From contig CACCLB010000006.1 of assembly GCA_902546725.1 (NCBI GenBank), forward strand, positions 1-64,000: a stretch of DNA of 64,000 nt, written 5' to 3'. The position numbers and the translations under genes were made by a program. The notes below the pieces were generated by a model. That model had not been told where the DNA came from, ran no database searches, and saw only the letters and a program-made list of their open reading frames with translations. The stretch is from an uncultured Bacteroidota bacterium (lineage in GTDB: Bacteria; Bacteroidota; Bacteroidia; Flavobacteriales; Flavobacteriaceae). Of the stretch, positions 44,304 to 53,868 are shown in pieces (position 1 is the stretch's first letter; each line of letters starts with the position of its first letter).

Positions 44304-47300
44304 TTACTCAAACACTTTTAACTTTCCCCCGTTCTGTGAAACCAAAATAAGTTGCTTATCGTTAAGATTAAGCTTTTCCAAATCACGTGCATCACCAAAA
44401 GCAAAAAATCCAGATTCTTGGGGAGAATAAACTTTAATTTCTTTTCCAAAAGTCATGATCGCTCCTTGAAAAGCATCAAAATTACCCTCAAATGGAGGTC
44501 CTCCAAAATCATTCCCTACTGCGTAGATTGCTGGTTTACCATCAAATTCAGCAGCCAAAAAATCATTGATGGGGCCCAGTTGTAATAATTCAGGTAGTTC
44601 GTTCAGTTTAAAATTACCTTCCCCAAGGTTTTCGGCCCACATAGATGCATCGTATTTAGCTTTTAATAGTGTTTCCTCGCTGATAATTTTATTGTTCCTG
44701 TAATAGGCTAAATTAGCGTTAGAGAAAGAAGTATACGAATTAAACTCTTTACGATAAACTGGACTCTGTTGGCCTAGGTTGTCCCAAAACTGTGTTGGGT
44801 ACATATCCCATTCCCCTTTTGAATTGCGTTGACTACAAAACATAAGTGGGTCTACACTACCATTACCATCAATGTCTGTTGTAGAAATTAGCAAAGGAGT
44901 TGAAGGGGTCATGTTGAACATATTGTTTTTACCGAGATTCCCCAAGAGTATATCCAAATCTCCATCTTCGTCAAAATCTACTAATAGCGTTGTTCTCCAA
45001 AGTCCTGTAGCATCTTTTAAAAGCTCATTTTCAAGAGGACTAAATCCTTCTTTTTGATTTAAAAAAATCTGTATCCCAGTAAAGTCACCTACAATAACAA
45101 GATCGTCTTTACCGTCTTGGTTTAAATCTCCCCATCTTGCGTCTCTAACCATTCCAATATCATTTATAGCAGGAAAAACGGTCTCCTTCACAAATTCAAA
45201 TACACCATCGTTATTGACTAATAGAAAACTGCTCGCAGCAAGAGGATAGGCTTTTGGAACGTTTCTTCCCCCCACAAAAAGATCAATATCGCCGTCTTGA
45301 TCAAAATCATTTGGTCGTACAACTGAGCCATTTGAAGTTGATAGAGGAAGGACTCCTTCCTTGAGTGTAAAGTTCCCTTTCCCATCATTTATTAATATTC
45401 GATCGTTGTATAAACTTGAATTCTCTTCAAACTGATTACCGCCAGAGACCATATATAAATCTAAATCTCCATCCAGATCAAAATCGAATAAACTTAGGCT
45501 CTCTACTTCAGATGCCATGTCGTCCTTAATGTCAAACAAAAGCTGGTCAACAAATGAACTTTCAGCTGTTTGAATAAATACGGTAGGGGAATAATCTGCG
45601 GCGCTGCCAACAATAAAATCTTCCCTATTGTCTCCATTGAGGTCTCCCACTGCCATAGGTGGACCATTTTGAGAAACTTTATTTGGTAGTAATCGTTGAT
45701 TAAAAAAATCCTGGACATTCTTTTCCTCATGAAAGTACTCTATCCCATATACTGAAGAAACTTCTTGATGCGCTAATTTAAGATTGGGTTCAATAAAAGG
45801 AAAATTTAATGTTTCAACTTTGAGGGCATCATTTTGGCTTAAGGTGTGTCTTTTGTTAATTTCAGGGTTATTAATTACGGACATTTCTCCATTAGGCCAC
45901 AATACTTCAATTGAAATTACCTCATCATTGGCCCCTAATCCAAAATACATAATAGGGTCTACAGAAGACATATACCCTCGTGAGATTTGTTGCTCTTGAT
46001 ATTGAAAAGAATCTTCAGAGATTCTGAGGGTAACTTTTGCCCCCAGTGCAAAAATATTTTGGGGAGACCCTCTAAGTTCTAATTGTATGTAATTTGGTGT
46101 GATTTCTTGGTCTAAAAGAGTATTTTCAAAAACAAATGCTGAGTCGTTAATATTATTAACCACATAGTCCAGATCTCCATCTAAGTCCAAATCACTAACC
46201 ACTGCTCCATTTGAAAAGGAAGCAATTTTTAAGCCCCAATCCTCCGTAGTATCTTCAAATTTTAAATTTCCAGTATTAGAATATGCATAGTTGGGAATTT
46301 TTACTATTGGTATAGAGTCTAACATTATTGAAATTGGGGTAAATGGTCCTGCATTGAGTTTATAATTTGCAAAATCCATATCTGTGATATCCCTCGGAAA
46401 ACCGTTGGTTATCAATAAGTCTTTATTCCCATCATAATCAGCATCAAAAAATAATGGTGCCCAGCTCCAATCTGTTTGATAAATTCCTGCATATTGACCT
46501 ATTTCTGAGAAAGGATAATTTCCTCCGTTATTTTTAAAGAGCATATTTCGCATATGCTGATTTTGATAGCCCCATTTTTTATTTAAAGTATTTTGGAAGA
46601 ACGAGCTTTTTGCGATAGTTGTTTTCTTTCGTTGGTGTGTCTCTCCGAGCATGTCAAGGGATACTATATCCGTATAACCATCATTATTAAAATCTGCGGC
46701 ATCAGATCCCATAGAAAATTTACTCTGATGCAATAGTGTGTTTTCTATTTGATTTTTGAACGTTCCATCTTTTTGATTGATGTAGAGAAGGTCATTGGTC
46801 AAATAATCATTTGTAACAAATAAATCTACCCATTGATCTTTGTTAACATCTAAAGGGGTTACACTAAGTCCAAAACCTTCAATGGTAATCCCTGCTTTGA
46901 GGGTAATGTCTTGGAATGATCCATTGCCCAAGTTTTCATAGAGCTTATCGTTACTAGGAGCGGAGCCGTCTGTAATTTTTTTTCTATAATTGGTCGGTAT
47001 GGTTTCGTTTTGTTCATTGTTAAGAACATAGAGGTCGAGGTCGCCATCTCTATCAAAGTCGATAAAGGCAGCTGCCATACTATTTCCCTGGTCAGCAACT
47101 CCATAAGCTTCCGCTTCTTCCTTAAAAAAAGGGTTTCCGCTTTCATCTAAACCTTGGTGAATGTATAGTTTATTTGCTCTATTCTCTTCATGCATTGCTC
47201 CACAAACGTAAATATCTGGTAATCTATCTTCATTTACATCTGCTACAGTAACGCCAGTAGACCAAAATCCTTTAGAAAATAAATTTGAGGACTCGGTTAA

Positions 47301-47597
47301 ATCTTCAAATTTAAGGTCTCCTCTATTAATATAAATACGATTGGAAACCATATTTCCAGTAAAAAAAAGATCTGGTAGGGAGTCATTATTAAAGTCCGCA
47401 ACCGCAACTCCACCCCCATTGAAAATGTATTCGTTGGTTAAAATATTAAAATCGTCTGTTTCAATAATTCGATTGTTAAAATTAATTCCCGTTTGGTAGA
47501 CTTGAAGCTGTTCAAAGAGAGTACTATTAGAGGTAGAACAACCATAAAAAAGGGCTGTAATAATTAAAAACAAGTAAGATTTAGTAAAATATTTCAT
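44304..47597 (-). CDS. FG-GAP/VCBS repeat lipoprotein, CRTAC1 type with ASPIC/UnbV domain
   Basis: 1097 residues. Lipobox LFYGC (Cys20). The body consists of many FG-GAP/VCBS units with calcium-binding loops such as DFNNDSLPDLFFTGNM, DFDRDGDLDLYV and DLDLDGDLDYVV, forming one or two seven-bladed propellers. Residues about 515-580 form the ASPIC/UnbV region (LGAKVTLRI and ISRGYMSSVDPIMYFGLGA). Such proteins are a recurrent third partner in Bacteroidota SusC/SusD loci and are thought to bind ligand on the cell surface. It is last in the SusC-SusD-CRTAC1 operon, after a terminator hairpin. Confidence 0.88.
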   Translation of the reverse strand: MKYFTKSYLFLIITALFYGCSTSNSTLFEQLQVYQTGINFNNRIIETDDFNILTNEYIFNGGGVAVADFNNDSLPDLFFTGNMVSNRIYINRGDLKFEDLTESSNLFSKGFWSTGVTVADVNEDRLPDIYVCGAMHEENRANKLYIHQGLDESGNPFFKEEAEAYGVADQGNSMAAAFIDFDRDGDLDLYVLNNEQNETIPTNYRKKITDGSAPSNDKLYENLGNGSFQDITLKAGITIEGFGLSVTPLDVNKDQWVDLFVTNDYLTNDLLYINQKDGTFKNQIENTLLHQSKFSMGSDAADFNNDGYTDIVSLDMLGETHQRKKTTIAKSSFFQNTLNKKWGYQNQHMRNMLFKNNGGNYPFSEIGQYAGIYQTDWSWAPLFFDADYDGNKDLLITNGFPRDITDMDFANYKLNAGPFTPISIMLDSIPIVKIPNYAYSNTGNLKFEDTTEDWGLKIASFSNGAVVSDLDLDGDLDYVVNNINDSAFVFENTLLDQEITPNYIQLELRGSPQNIFALGAKVTLRISEDSFQYQEQQISRGYMSSVDPIMYFGLGANDEVISIEVLWPNGEMSVINNPEINKRHTLSQNDALKVETLNFPFIEPNLKLAHQEVSSVYGIEYFHEEKNVQDFFNQRLLPNKVSQNGPPMAVGDLNGDNREDFIVGSAADYSPTVFIQTAESSFVDQLLFDIKDDMASEVESLSLFDFDLDGDLDLYMVSGGNQFEENSSLYNDRILINDGKGNFTLKEGVLPLSTSNGSVVRPNDFDQDGDIDLFVGGRNVPKAYPLAASSFLLVNNDGVFEFVKETVFPAINDIGMVRDARWGDLNQDGKDDLVIVGDFTGIQIFLNQKEGFSPLENELLKDATGLWRTTLLVDFDEDGDLDILLGNLGKNNMFNMTPSTPLLISTTDIDGNGSVDPLMFCSQRNSKGEWDMYPTQFWDNLGQQSPVYRKEFNSYTSFSNANLAYYRNNKIISEETLLKAKYDASMWAENLGEGNFKLNELPELLQLGPINDFLAAEFDGKPAIYAVGNDFGGPPFEGNFDAFQGAIMTFGKEIKVYSPQESGFFAFGDARDLEKLNLNDKQLILVSQNGGKLKVFE

Positions 47598-47605
47598 AAA
47601 TAAGA

Positions 47606-47640
47606 ATAAAAAAACCGCAGAGTAAATATACTCTGCGGTT
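47606..47640 (-). terminator. terminator between susD-like and CRTAC1-like genes
   Basis: A perfect 12-bp stem, AACCGCAGAGTA (47613-47624) and TACTCTGCGGTT (47629-47640), with a 4-nt loop. Seven Ts follow on the minus strand. It should end most susCD transcripts and lower expression of the downstream CRTAC1-like gene. Confidence 0.85.
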
Positions 47641-47663
47641 CTTACTTTTACAAGAATTGATTC

Positions 47664-49400
47664 CTAGTAGTTAGGATCTTGAGTTAAAGTTGGCTCACCA
47701 TCTTTAAACGATCTATCAATTGCATATGTCGGAATTGGATAGAATTGATTTTTAGGGGCAGTAAATTGCTTCCCTTGTAAATAAACTCTATATTTTGATT
47801 CTCTTTGAACATAATCATTAAGAACTTGACTTTGTACTCCCCATCTTTGGAGATCAAAGAAACGGTTTCCTTCCATTGCAGTTTCTAAGCGTGTTTCATA
47901 ACGAACAGCTTTTCTAGCTACCGCTTGATCTGACCAAGCTGCGGTGTATTCACCTATATTATAATTTGCAGCATAGTTATCAGTAAGCGTGAACTCAGGA
48001 CGAGTAGCACCTTGAATTGCTTCTTTATGGAAATTATCAGTATTAGCAGCCCGGGCTCTTAGTCTATTTACTAGAGCTCTTGCTTCTTCTAACTTACCTA
48101 GTTCAACTTTAGCTTCTGCAGCCCACAAAATTACGTGGCCTAAACGCATAATTCTAAAGTTGTTTGCTGAAATATTTCCCCAACCGCTGATACCAAAACC
48201 TTCTGGCTCTGAAACGTGTTTTTTAGAAAAATAAGGTCCCGCATAAGTTAAATCACGAATATAATCAACTTGCATAATGTGGTGTCTTTTGTAAAGAATA
48301 CCTGGGCGACCTACAGTGTGATCAAGTCTAGGATCAACACTTGGGTTTCCAATAGGCTCACCAATATTAGCTCCAGTTGGATTAGTAATGTGATTTGTTT
48401 TCCAAGATTCATCTAAAAGTGGTAAACCGTTAGCATCCGTTTGGTAGAAATCAACCAAATCTTGAGGCGCTTGAAGGAAACCACAACAACCCCAGGGAGC
48501 AATATAAGGATGTGCTAATCCAATTTCTTTATTTCCAGATTCATCATTTGCACTTGAAACCGCGTATTGAATCTCAAAAATTGACTCCTTATTGTTACGT
48601 GTCGCAACTAGAAAGTTATCCTCAAATTTATCCGTTAATTCGAATGGACCATTATTGATGATATCCATCAAAATCGGTTCAGCGCCTGCCCAATCACCCT
48701 GATAAACTTTAGCTTTCGCTAAATAAGCTTTAGCTGCCCAACTAGTTGCTCTACCAACCTGACCTTGTGTTGCAGGAAGTGCAGAAGCTGCTTCTGTAAA
48801 GTCTTGCTCAATTTGAGCCCAAATTTTACCGGTATTAGGAACTTTTGTAGATTCAAGATCGCTGATATCAAAATCAGCATCACCAACGTACTTTGGTGTT
48901 CTATACATTTTTTGCATTTCAAAATGTTGCCATCCTCTGATGAATTTTGCTTCACCAACAATTTCAGCAGCACGAGAAGCTGAAATATCTTCGGCTTCAG
49001 CAACACTATTAATAACATCATTGGCTCTACCAATTCCCCAATAACCAGATCTCCACTTATCGCGGTTATGAACGTTAAAAGTATTAAAGTCATAACTTTC
49101 AATAAATGAATGTTCTGGCTGGTCACCAGCGTCAGTTCCTTTAAGCGCATTATCAGAAGAAATTGCACCAAATATCCATGACCAAGTTGAATAATACCAG
49201 GTTCCTCCTCCACTCATTCCATAACCCGCTAGAGTTCTGTAGGCTGAGACTAATTTTCCTTCTACACCGTCTGCATTAGCTAATGCAGGTCCTGAAAGGG
49301 CCGCTTGCGGCTCTTTGATCAAAAATTCATCTTCACAAGCAGTAATTAATGTAAATACTGCAAGCAAGGTGAATAGCATCGTCGTTTTTAAATTTTTCAT
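47664..49400 (-). CDS. SusD/RagB-like outer-membrane lipoprotein
   Basis: 578 residues. Lipobox LITAC (Cys22). The SusD fold is recognised by the N-terminal helical part with TPR-like repeats (LVSAYRTLAGYG, AKAKVYQGDWAGAEPILMDI, HVILWAAEAKVELGKLEEAR) and the C-terminal EGNRFFDLQRWGV and NQFYPIPTYAIDR, both typical. SusD lids capture ligand on the cell surface and close over the SusC channel. It follows the susC-like gene by 19 bp. No glycoside hydrolase or lyase is adjacent, so the ligand could be a peptide or glycopeptide rather than a simple glycan. Confidence 0.95.
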   Translation of the reverse strand: MKNLKTTMLFTLLAVFTLITACEDEFLIKEPQAALSGPALANADGVEGKLVSAYRTLAGYGMSGGGTWYYSTWSWIFGAISSDNALKGTDAGDQPEHSFIESYDFNTFNVHNRDKWRSGYWGIGRANDVINSVAEAEDISASRAAEIVGEAKFIRGWQHFEMQKMYRTPKYVGDADFDISDLESTKVPNTGKIWAQIEQDFTEAASALPATQGQVGRATSWAAKAYLAKAKVYQGDWAGAEPILMDIINNGPFELTDKFEDNFLVATRNNKESIFEIQYAVSSANDESGNKEIGLAHPYIAPWGCCGFLQAPQDLVDFYQTDANGLPLLDESWKTNHITNPTGANIGEPIGNPSVDPRLDHTVGRPGILYKRHHIMQVDYIRDLTYAGPYFSKKHVSEPEGFGISGWGNISANNFRIMRLGHVILWAAEAKVELGKLEEARALVNRLRARAANTDNFHKEAIQGATRPEFTLTDNYAANYNIGEYTAAWSDQAVARKAVRYETRLETAMEGNRFFDLQRWGVQSQVLNDYVQRESKYRVYLQGKQFTAPKNQFYPIPTYAIDRSFKDGEPTLTQDPNY

Positions 49401-49419
49401 TTTTTTAAAAAATTAGTTG

Positions 49420-52400
49420 TTAAAATAAATTTACGTTCAATCCAACAAGTAGAGTTCTTGATACAGGCATAAATCCTCCATCATAACCCAACTGTATATC
49501 GTTTCCAGTTTGAATTTCTGGGTTGAGTCCTGAGTAATCAGTAATAGTCAATAAATTTTGACCTTGGAAATAGATATTCCCTCCACTTATTCCAAGTGCA
49601 TCATTAATTGTGTCACCGAAAGTGTAAGTAAGTTGTACGTTTCTTAGTCTGAAATAAGAACCGTCTTCAATTAGGTAGCTAGAAGTTCTACTACTAATCT
49701 GATCATTTGCATCCATAATTGGAGATGTAGCGTCTGGGTTAGCAGCTGTCCACTGAGCTCTTGGAGCTGATGGATTAGCAGGCTGCCAAGCCTCAGTTAA
49801 CGCTCTAACTGATCTATTTCCTTGGAATGTGTTAAAGTCAGCAAAGTATCGCACATAGTTATAAATATCATTACCAACTACACCGTTACCAAATACATTC
49901 AAATTAAGGTTCTTGTATCTTAAATTTAAATTAACACCAAACACAAAATCAGGGTGAGGATTTCCGATAATTGTTCTATCATCATCGTTAATTTCACCAT
50001 CATTATTGATATCAGCATATTTAAATTTACCAGGGGCATTATATCCAGTAGTTCCATATGGTGCCCATGCATCTGCTTCAGCTTGAGACTGGAATATACC
50101 CTCAACTTGGAAGCCATACAGAGATGAAATTGGGCTACCAACTTCTGTAATATTAAGAGCAGGCACCCTCCTGTTTGATCCGAAAATTGGAGTATCAAAC
50201 TCATCTAGTTTTCTGATTTCATTAACATAAGCAGTAACATTACCTCCTATAGAAACGTTAAGGTCTCCAAAGTCTTCATTTACATCAAATGCAAAATCAA
50301 AACCGCTGTTGTACATCTCACCTATATTAAATGCCGGTGCTCCAGCATCCCCAGCTGAGTAAATAACTGGAACTGTCAATAATAAATCTGTGGTTGTTCT
50401 ATCCCATAGATCAAATTCAATGAAAAGTTTTTGATCAAATAATAGAGCATCTAATCCAATATTGTTTGAAGTAGTCGCCTCCCATTTAGCATTTGGGTTC
50501 CCAAATTGTGAAGCATCATAACCTAAGGTAGGACTACTTGGACTACCATCAATTGGATAACCTGAGTTATATGCAGATGATCTAAATTGAGTGTAAGCGT
50601 TATAATCTCCTATTTCTTGGTTTCCTGTTTGACCCCAACCATAGCGAAGTTTTAAGTCATCGATGAATCCTAGACCAGACATAAAGTCTTCTTCAGAAAG
50701 TCTCCAACCTAAACTAAAGGCTGGGAAAAACGCGCTATTAGTGGCTGATCTAAATCTAGAAGAAGCATCATTACGTACAGTTACTTGAGCTAAATACTTG
50801 TCGTTATATTGATAATTAGCCTGTGCAAATTGTGACCATAATGAAAAGTCACCACTAATATTACCATAGTTACCAGCAGTTCCCTGATTACCAAGGTCAA
50901 GATAACTTATAATAGAAGTTGTCTCAAAGGGAAAACGTTGTCTAGATGCTCCAAAATACTCAGTAAATCTTTCAATTGCCTCAACCCCAGCAAGCGCACT
51001 TACTTCGTGTGCTCCGAATTCTTTATCCCAAGATAGTGTATTTGTAAAAACCCACTCATAACCCCAAGAGCTAGCGCTTCTTGAGCTATTGATGAAGTTT
51101 CCTTCAACGTATTCTGGTTGTGGTCTACCAATATCAAGAGTTTGAGAGGAACCAACATCAGCACCAAAACTAGTTTTGAATTTAAAATCGTCTGCAATTG
51201 CTAATTCAGCAAATACATTACCAAAGATTCTTGCTCTTCGAGTTCTATCGTCCTGATTTCTTGATTGAGATGCATAAGGGTTGTAGTTATTACCTAAATT
51301 AAGTCCACGAGACCCTGCAAAGTTACCAGCAATATCGTAGTTAGGTAATAATGGGTGGTGTTTATATGCACCAGAAACAGCATTTTGTTCACTGTCATTT
51401 CCAAAACCACCTTGTCTGTTGTCAAGTGATACGGTAAAGTTCTCACCAACAGTCAATTTTCCACCAAGCGTTTTGGTAGAAGAGTTAACACGAATAGAAG
51501 CTCTTTTGTAGCCTTGATACTTTAAAATAGCATCTTGACTGAAAAAAGTTGCGTTGAAAGCATATTGTGAATTTTCATTAGCACCACTAGCGTCAATTGA
51601 ATGCTGAGTTATTGGTGCACCTGAATTTTTCATTAATTCCCACCAGTCAGTATCGGCAGCCTTAGTAATTGCATATATATTGTCTGGAGTTAAGGAATAT
51701 AAACTTTCATCAACTGATGAAGCTCCACTTGGGAATACATAATTAGGAATTCCGATTTGTGGATTTTCTGGTGTACCGCTAAAAGTATACTGGCCGTGAG
51801 ATGGAGTTTTACCAGCATAGTAATCAGCTAAGTAAAGATATTCTCCTAAACCTCTAGCGTCTAAAGCTTCAACATCTTTTTCTGGATTTTGCCATCCATA
51901 ATAAGAACTATAAGATATTCTTCCTGAACCAACTTTTCCTTTTTTAGTAGTAATTATAATTACACCATTCGCAGCTCTAGAACCATATATAGATGCAGCA
52001 GATGCGTCTTTTAAGATTTGTAAAGATTCAATATCCTGTGGATTTAAATTTCCCTGTCTAGTTGAAGGAACACCATCAATTATATAGAGTGGGTTGTTGT
52101 TACCAATTGTACCAAAACCACGAATACGTACAGTAGCTTCACCTCCTGGAGTAGCATCACTAACAATGCTAATACCGGATGCTCTACCTTGCATTTGTTG
52201 AGAGAAAGTAGTTGCAGGCACAGCAGTTAAATCATCTGCTTCTATAGTTGACACTGCACCTGTAATATCTCGTTTAGATTGAGTTCCATAACCTGTTGTT
52301 ACAATAACCTCATCCAGTAAATTTCCAAGTACCATGGAAATAGTCAGATTATCTCCATCAACAGCCACCTCTTGTGTTTGATAACCAACGAATGAAACAA

Positions 52401-52608
52401 TTAGGATATCTCCTTGATTTGCTTCAATTGAAAAATTACCATCGAAATCTGTTGTGGCAAAGTCATTCGACCCCTGTACCAATACTGTAGCGCCTGGAAG
52501 TGGTCCGTCGTCGCTCGTCACAAGACCTGTGACGTTTTGAGCATAAATTCCTGTCGCGAACAAAAAAGTAATCGCGATAAGAAAATGTTTAGTTAACTTT
52601 TTTTTCAT
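49420..52608 (-). CDS. SusC/RagA-type TonB-linked outer-membrane transporter
   Basis: 1062 residues. Signal peptide ends GIYAQ, then a carboxypeptidase-D-like regulatory domain (about 25-100, GLVTSDDGPLPGATVLVQG), a TonB-box region (DEVIVTTGYGTQ) and the plug with ADDLTAVPATTFSQQMQGRA and LQILKDASAASIYGSRAANG, the hallmark of SusC. The barrel fills the rest and ends LLVGLNVNLF. It imports ligand caught by SusD, driven by TonB. First gene of the SusC-SusD-CRTAC1 operon; a 780-bp gene-free region lies upstream. Confidence 0.96.
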   Translation of the reverse strand: MKKKLTKHFLIAITFLFATGIYAQNVTGLVTSDDGPLPGATVLVQGSNDFATTDFDGNFSIEANQGDILIVSFVGYQTQEVAVDGDNLTISMVLGNLLDEVIVTTGYGTQSKRDITGAVSTIEADDLTAVPATTFSQQMQGRASGISIVSDATPGGEATVRIRGFGTIGNNNPLYIIDGVPSTRQGNLNPQDIESLQILKDASAASIYGSRAANGVIIITTKKGKVGSGRISYSSYYGWQNPEKDVEALDARGLGEYLYLADYYAGKTPSHGQYTFSGTPENPQIGIPNYVFPSGASSVDESLYSLTPDNIYAITKAADTDWWELMKNSGAPITQHSIDASGANENSQYAFNATFFSQDAILKYQGYKRASIRVNSSTKTLGGKLTVGENFTVSLDNRQGGFGNDSEQNAVSGAYKHHPLLPNYDIAGNFAGSRGLNLGNNYNPYASQSRNQDDRTRRARIFGNVFAELAIADDFKFKTSFGADVGSSQTLDIGRPQPEYVEGNFINSSRSASSWGYEWVFTNTLSWDKEFGAHEVSALAGVEAIERFTEYFGASRQRFPFETTSIISYLDLGNQGTAGNYGNISGDFSLWSQFAQANYQYNDKYLAQVTVRNDASSRFRSATNSAFFPAFSLGWRLSEEDFMSGLGFIDDLKLRYGWGQTGNQEIGDYNAYTQFRSSAYNSGYPIDGSPSSPTLGYDASQFGNPNAKWEATTSNNIGLDALLFDQKLFIEFDLWDRTTTDLLLTVPVIYSAGDAGAPAFNIGEMYNSGFDFAFDVNEDFGDLNVSIGGNVTAYVNEIRKLDEFDTPIFGSNRRVPALNITEVGSPISSLYGFQVEGIFQSQAEADAWAPYGTTGYNAPGKFKYADINNDGEINDDDRTIIGNPHPDFVFGVNLNLRYKNLNLNVFGNGVVGNDIYNYVRYFADFNTFQGNRSVRALTEAWQPANPSAPRAQWTAANPDATSPIMDANDQISSRTSSYLIEDGSYFRLRNVQLTYTFGDTINDALGISGGNIYFQGQNLLTITDYSGLNPEIQTGNDIQLGYDGGFMPVSRTLLVGLNVNLF

Positions 52609-53389
52609 CTTTATAGTTTAGTTTAAATAATAATGATCCATGACTTTTAAAGTAAAGTCAACAACAATTATAGTTATCTTTTTTCGAAAAAACATAATTA
52701 TTTGTTAAAAAAATCCAAAATCACTGGAAAACTAGCTTTTGTTTAACAGTTTTATTACCCAAAAGCTCATTTTTTACTCAATTATCATAAATAAAAAAAC
52801 ATTTCGCTAGTTGCCTTTTTTTAAAATTCCTTTTTGTACAGTCAAGCGCATTTAAGATAATAGTTAGCAGGCTCAATTATTAGGTTTTACAAACCTAAGT
52901 AGCCGATAAATTAGTAGTAAATAATCAAACGATGATTAATCCCCTTTTTTAATTGCAGTTTTAGATTGTGTTTAGTCTAAGTGTGGCTATTAAATCAATC
53001 CTAAAAAAGTATCGTTTTGTAAAACCAAAGTAAGGTTTTAAATCTTGAATATCTGTCAAAGCTGATTTTACGTGCGGTTCTATCAATAGAGTTTAATGGC
53101 TTTCTTTCAAGCATAGCTGTATTTTCTTTTTTTAATAAAGTTAAACAAAATTAATCAAAGCCTCTTGTATATAATTTTTTATAACACGTTTAATGTCACC
53201 AATACCTTAATCTTATCGAGAAAAAAAATATTAATTTATAAAGTAAAAAAGAACTTGTTAAAAACACTCAAGCTTCACCCATAAGACTTCATAAAGCTTG
53301 TCCCTGAGAATCTTTTCAGTTACGTAACCTCCTTTTCGCATTTCAAAATTAGAAAGCAGTAGCCCTCAATAAAAGCGCTTAAAAGATTC
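52609..53389. promoter_or_regulatory. gene-free region upstream of susC-like gene
   Basis: About 780 bp without a convincing gene. It holds a strong palindrome, TTAGGTTT (52880-52887) and AAACCTAA (52891-52898) spaced 3 nt, which on the minus strand includes a TAGGTTTG octamer matching TAnnTTTG; a -33 element at proper distance is lacking. A second inverted repeat is TAATCA (52922-52927) with TGATTA (52933-52938). These are candidates for operator or promoter sites of the susCD operon with a long leader. Confidence 0.4.
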
Positions 53390-53731
53390 TTAAGTATTGA
53401 TATAAGCCCAATAGACCAACAGAAATTGAAGTGGTATTCGCAACCACAGTAACCCCAGTGAAACCCCTAGACGATTCCCTGGAAAAAGCATGTTAATATG
53501 AATTATCATAAATACAGTAAGCATAAACATGATGCCCCATAAGGCGTAATTTCGAGTTAAAGAAAAGAAAACCCCAAGACCTAAAAGAATTTCAGCAAAG
53601 CCACTTAAATAAATTAACAAAGAATGAGCCGGTAAAAATTGTGGCATCAGTGGTCTGTAAAATTCCGTATGAGTAAAGTGTGCAAACCCAAGCAGAATAT
53701 ATATCCCTCCCATTAGATAGAGCTGAAACAT
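53390..53731 (-). CDS. DoxX-like membrane protein
   Basis: 113 residues, four membrane segments. The DoxX family appearance is given by LMGGIYILLGFAHF and SGFAEILLGLGVFF, with charged residues between segments 1 and 2. Small membrane proteins of this family are linked to thiol or sulfur redox reactions in some species; here there is no partner to indicate a role. Monocistronic, about 140 bp downstream of the acetoacetyl-CoA synthetase gene on the same strand. Confidence 0.78.
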   Translation of the reverse strand: MFQLYLMGGIYILLGFAHFTHTEFYRPLMPQFLPAHSLLIYLSGFAEILLGLGVFFSLTRNYALWGIMFMLTVFMIIHINMLFPGNRLGVSLGLLWLRIPLQFLLVYWAYINT

Positions 53732-53868
53732 AAGATGATTCGTTTTTGGTGTAAATTACACATACTGTTTCAATAAAAGCTTCTCATCTTTAGAATAACC
53801 TCCTAGCTGCTGAATTAAAATTGAAATCTCTTCTAGAAGCAGAAGCTCTTAAGTTCTCGCGTTTTCAG

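Noticed and set aside
48719-49213. 164-codon minus-strand frame inside the susD-like gene
   Set aside because: Out-of-frame shadow rich in Leu/Ile; the susD frame is complete and conserved.
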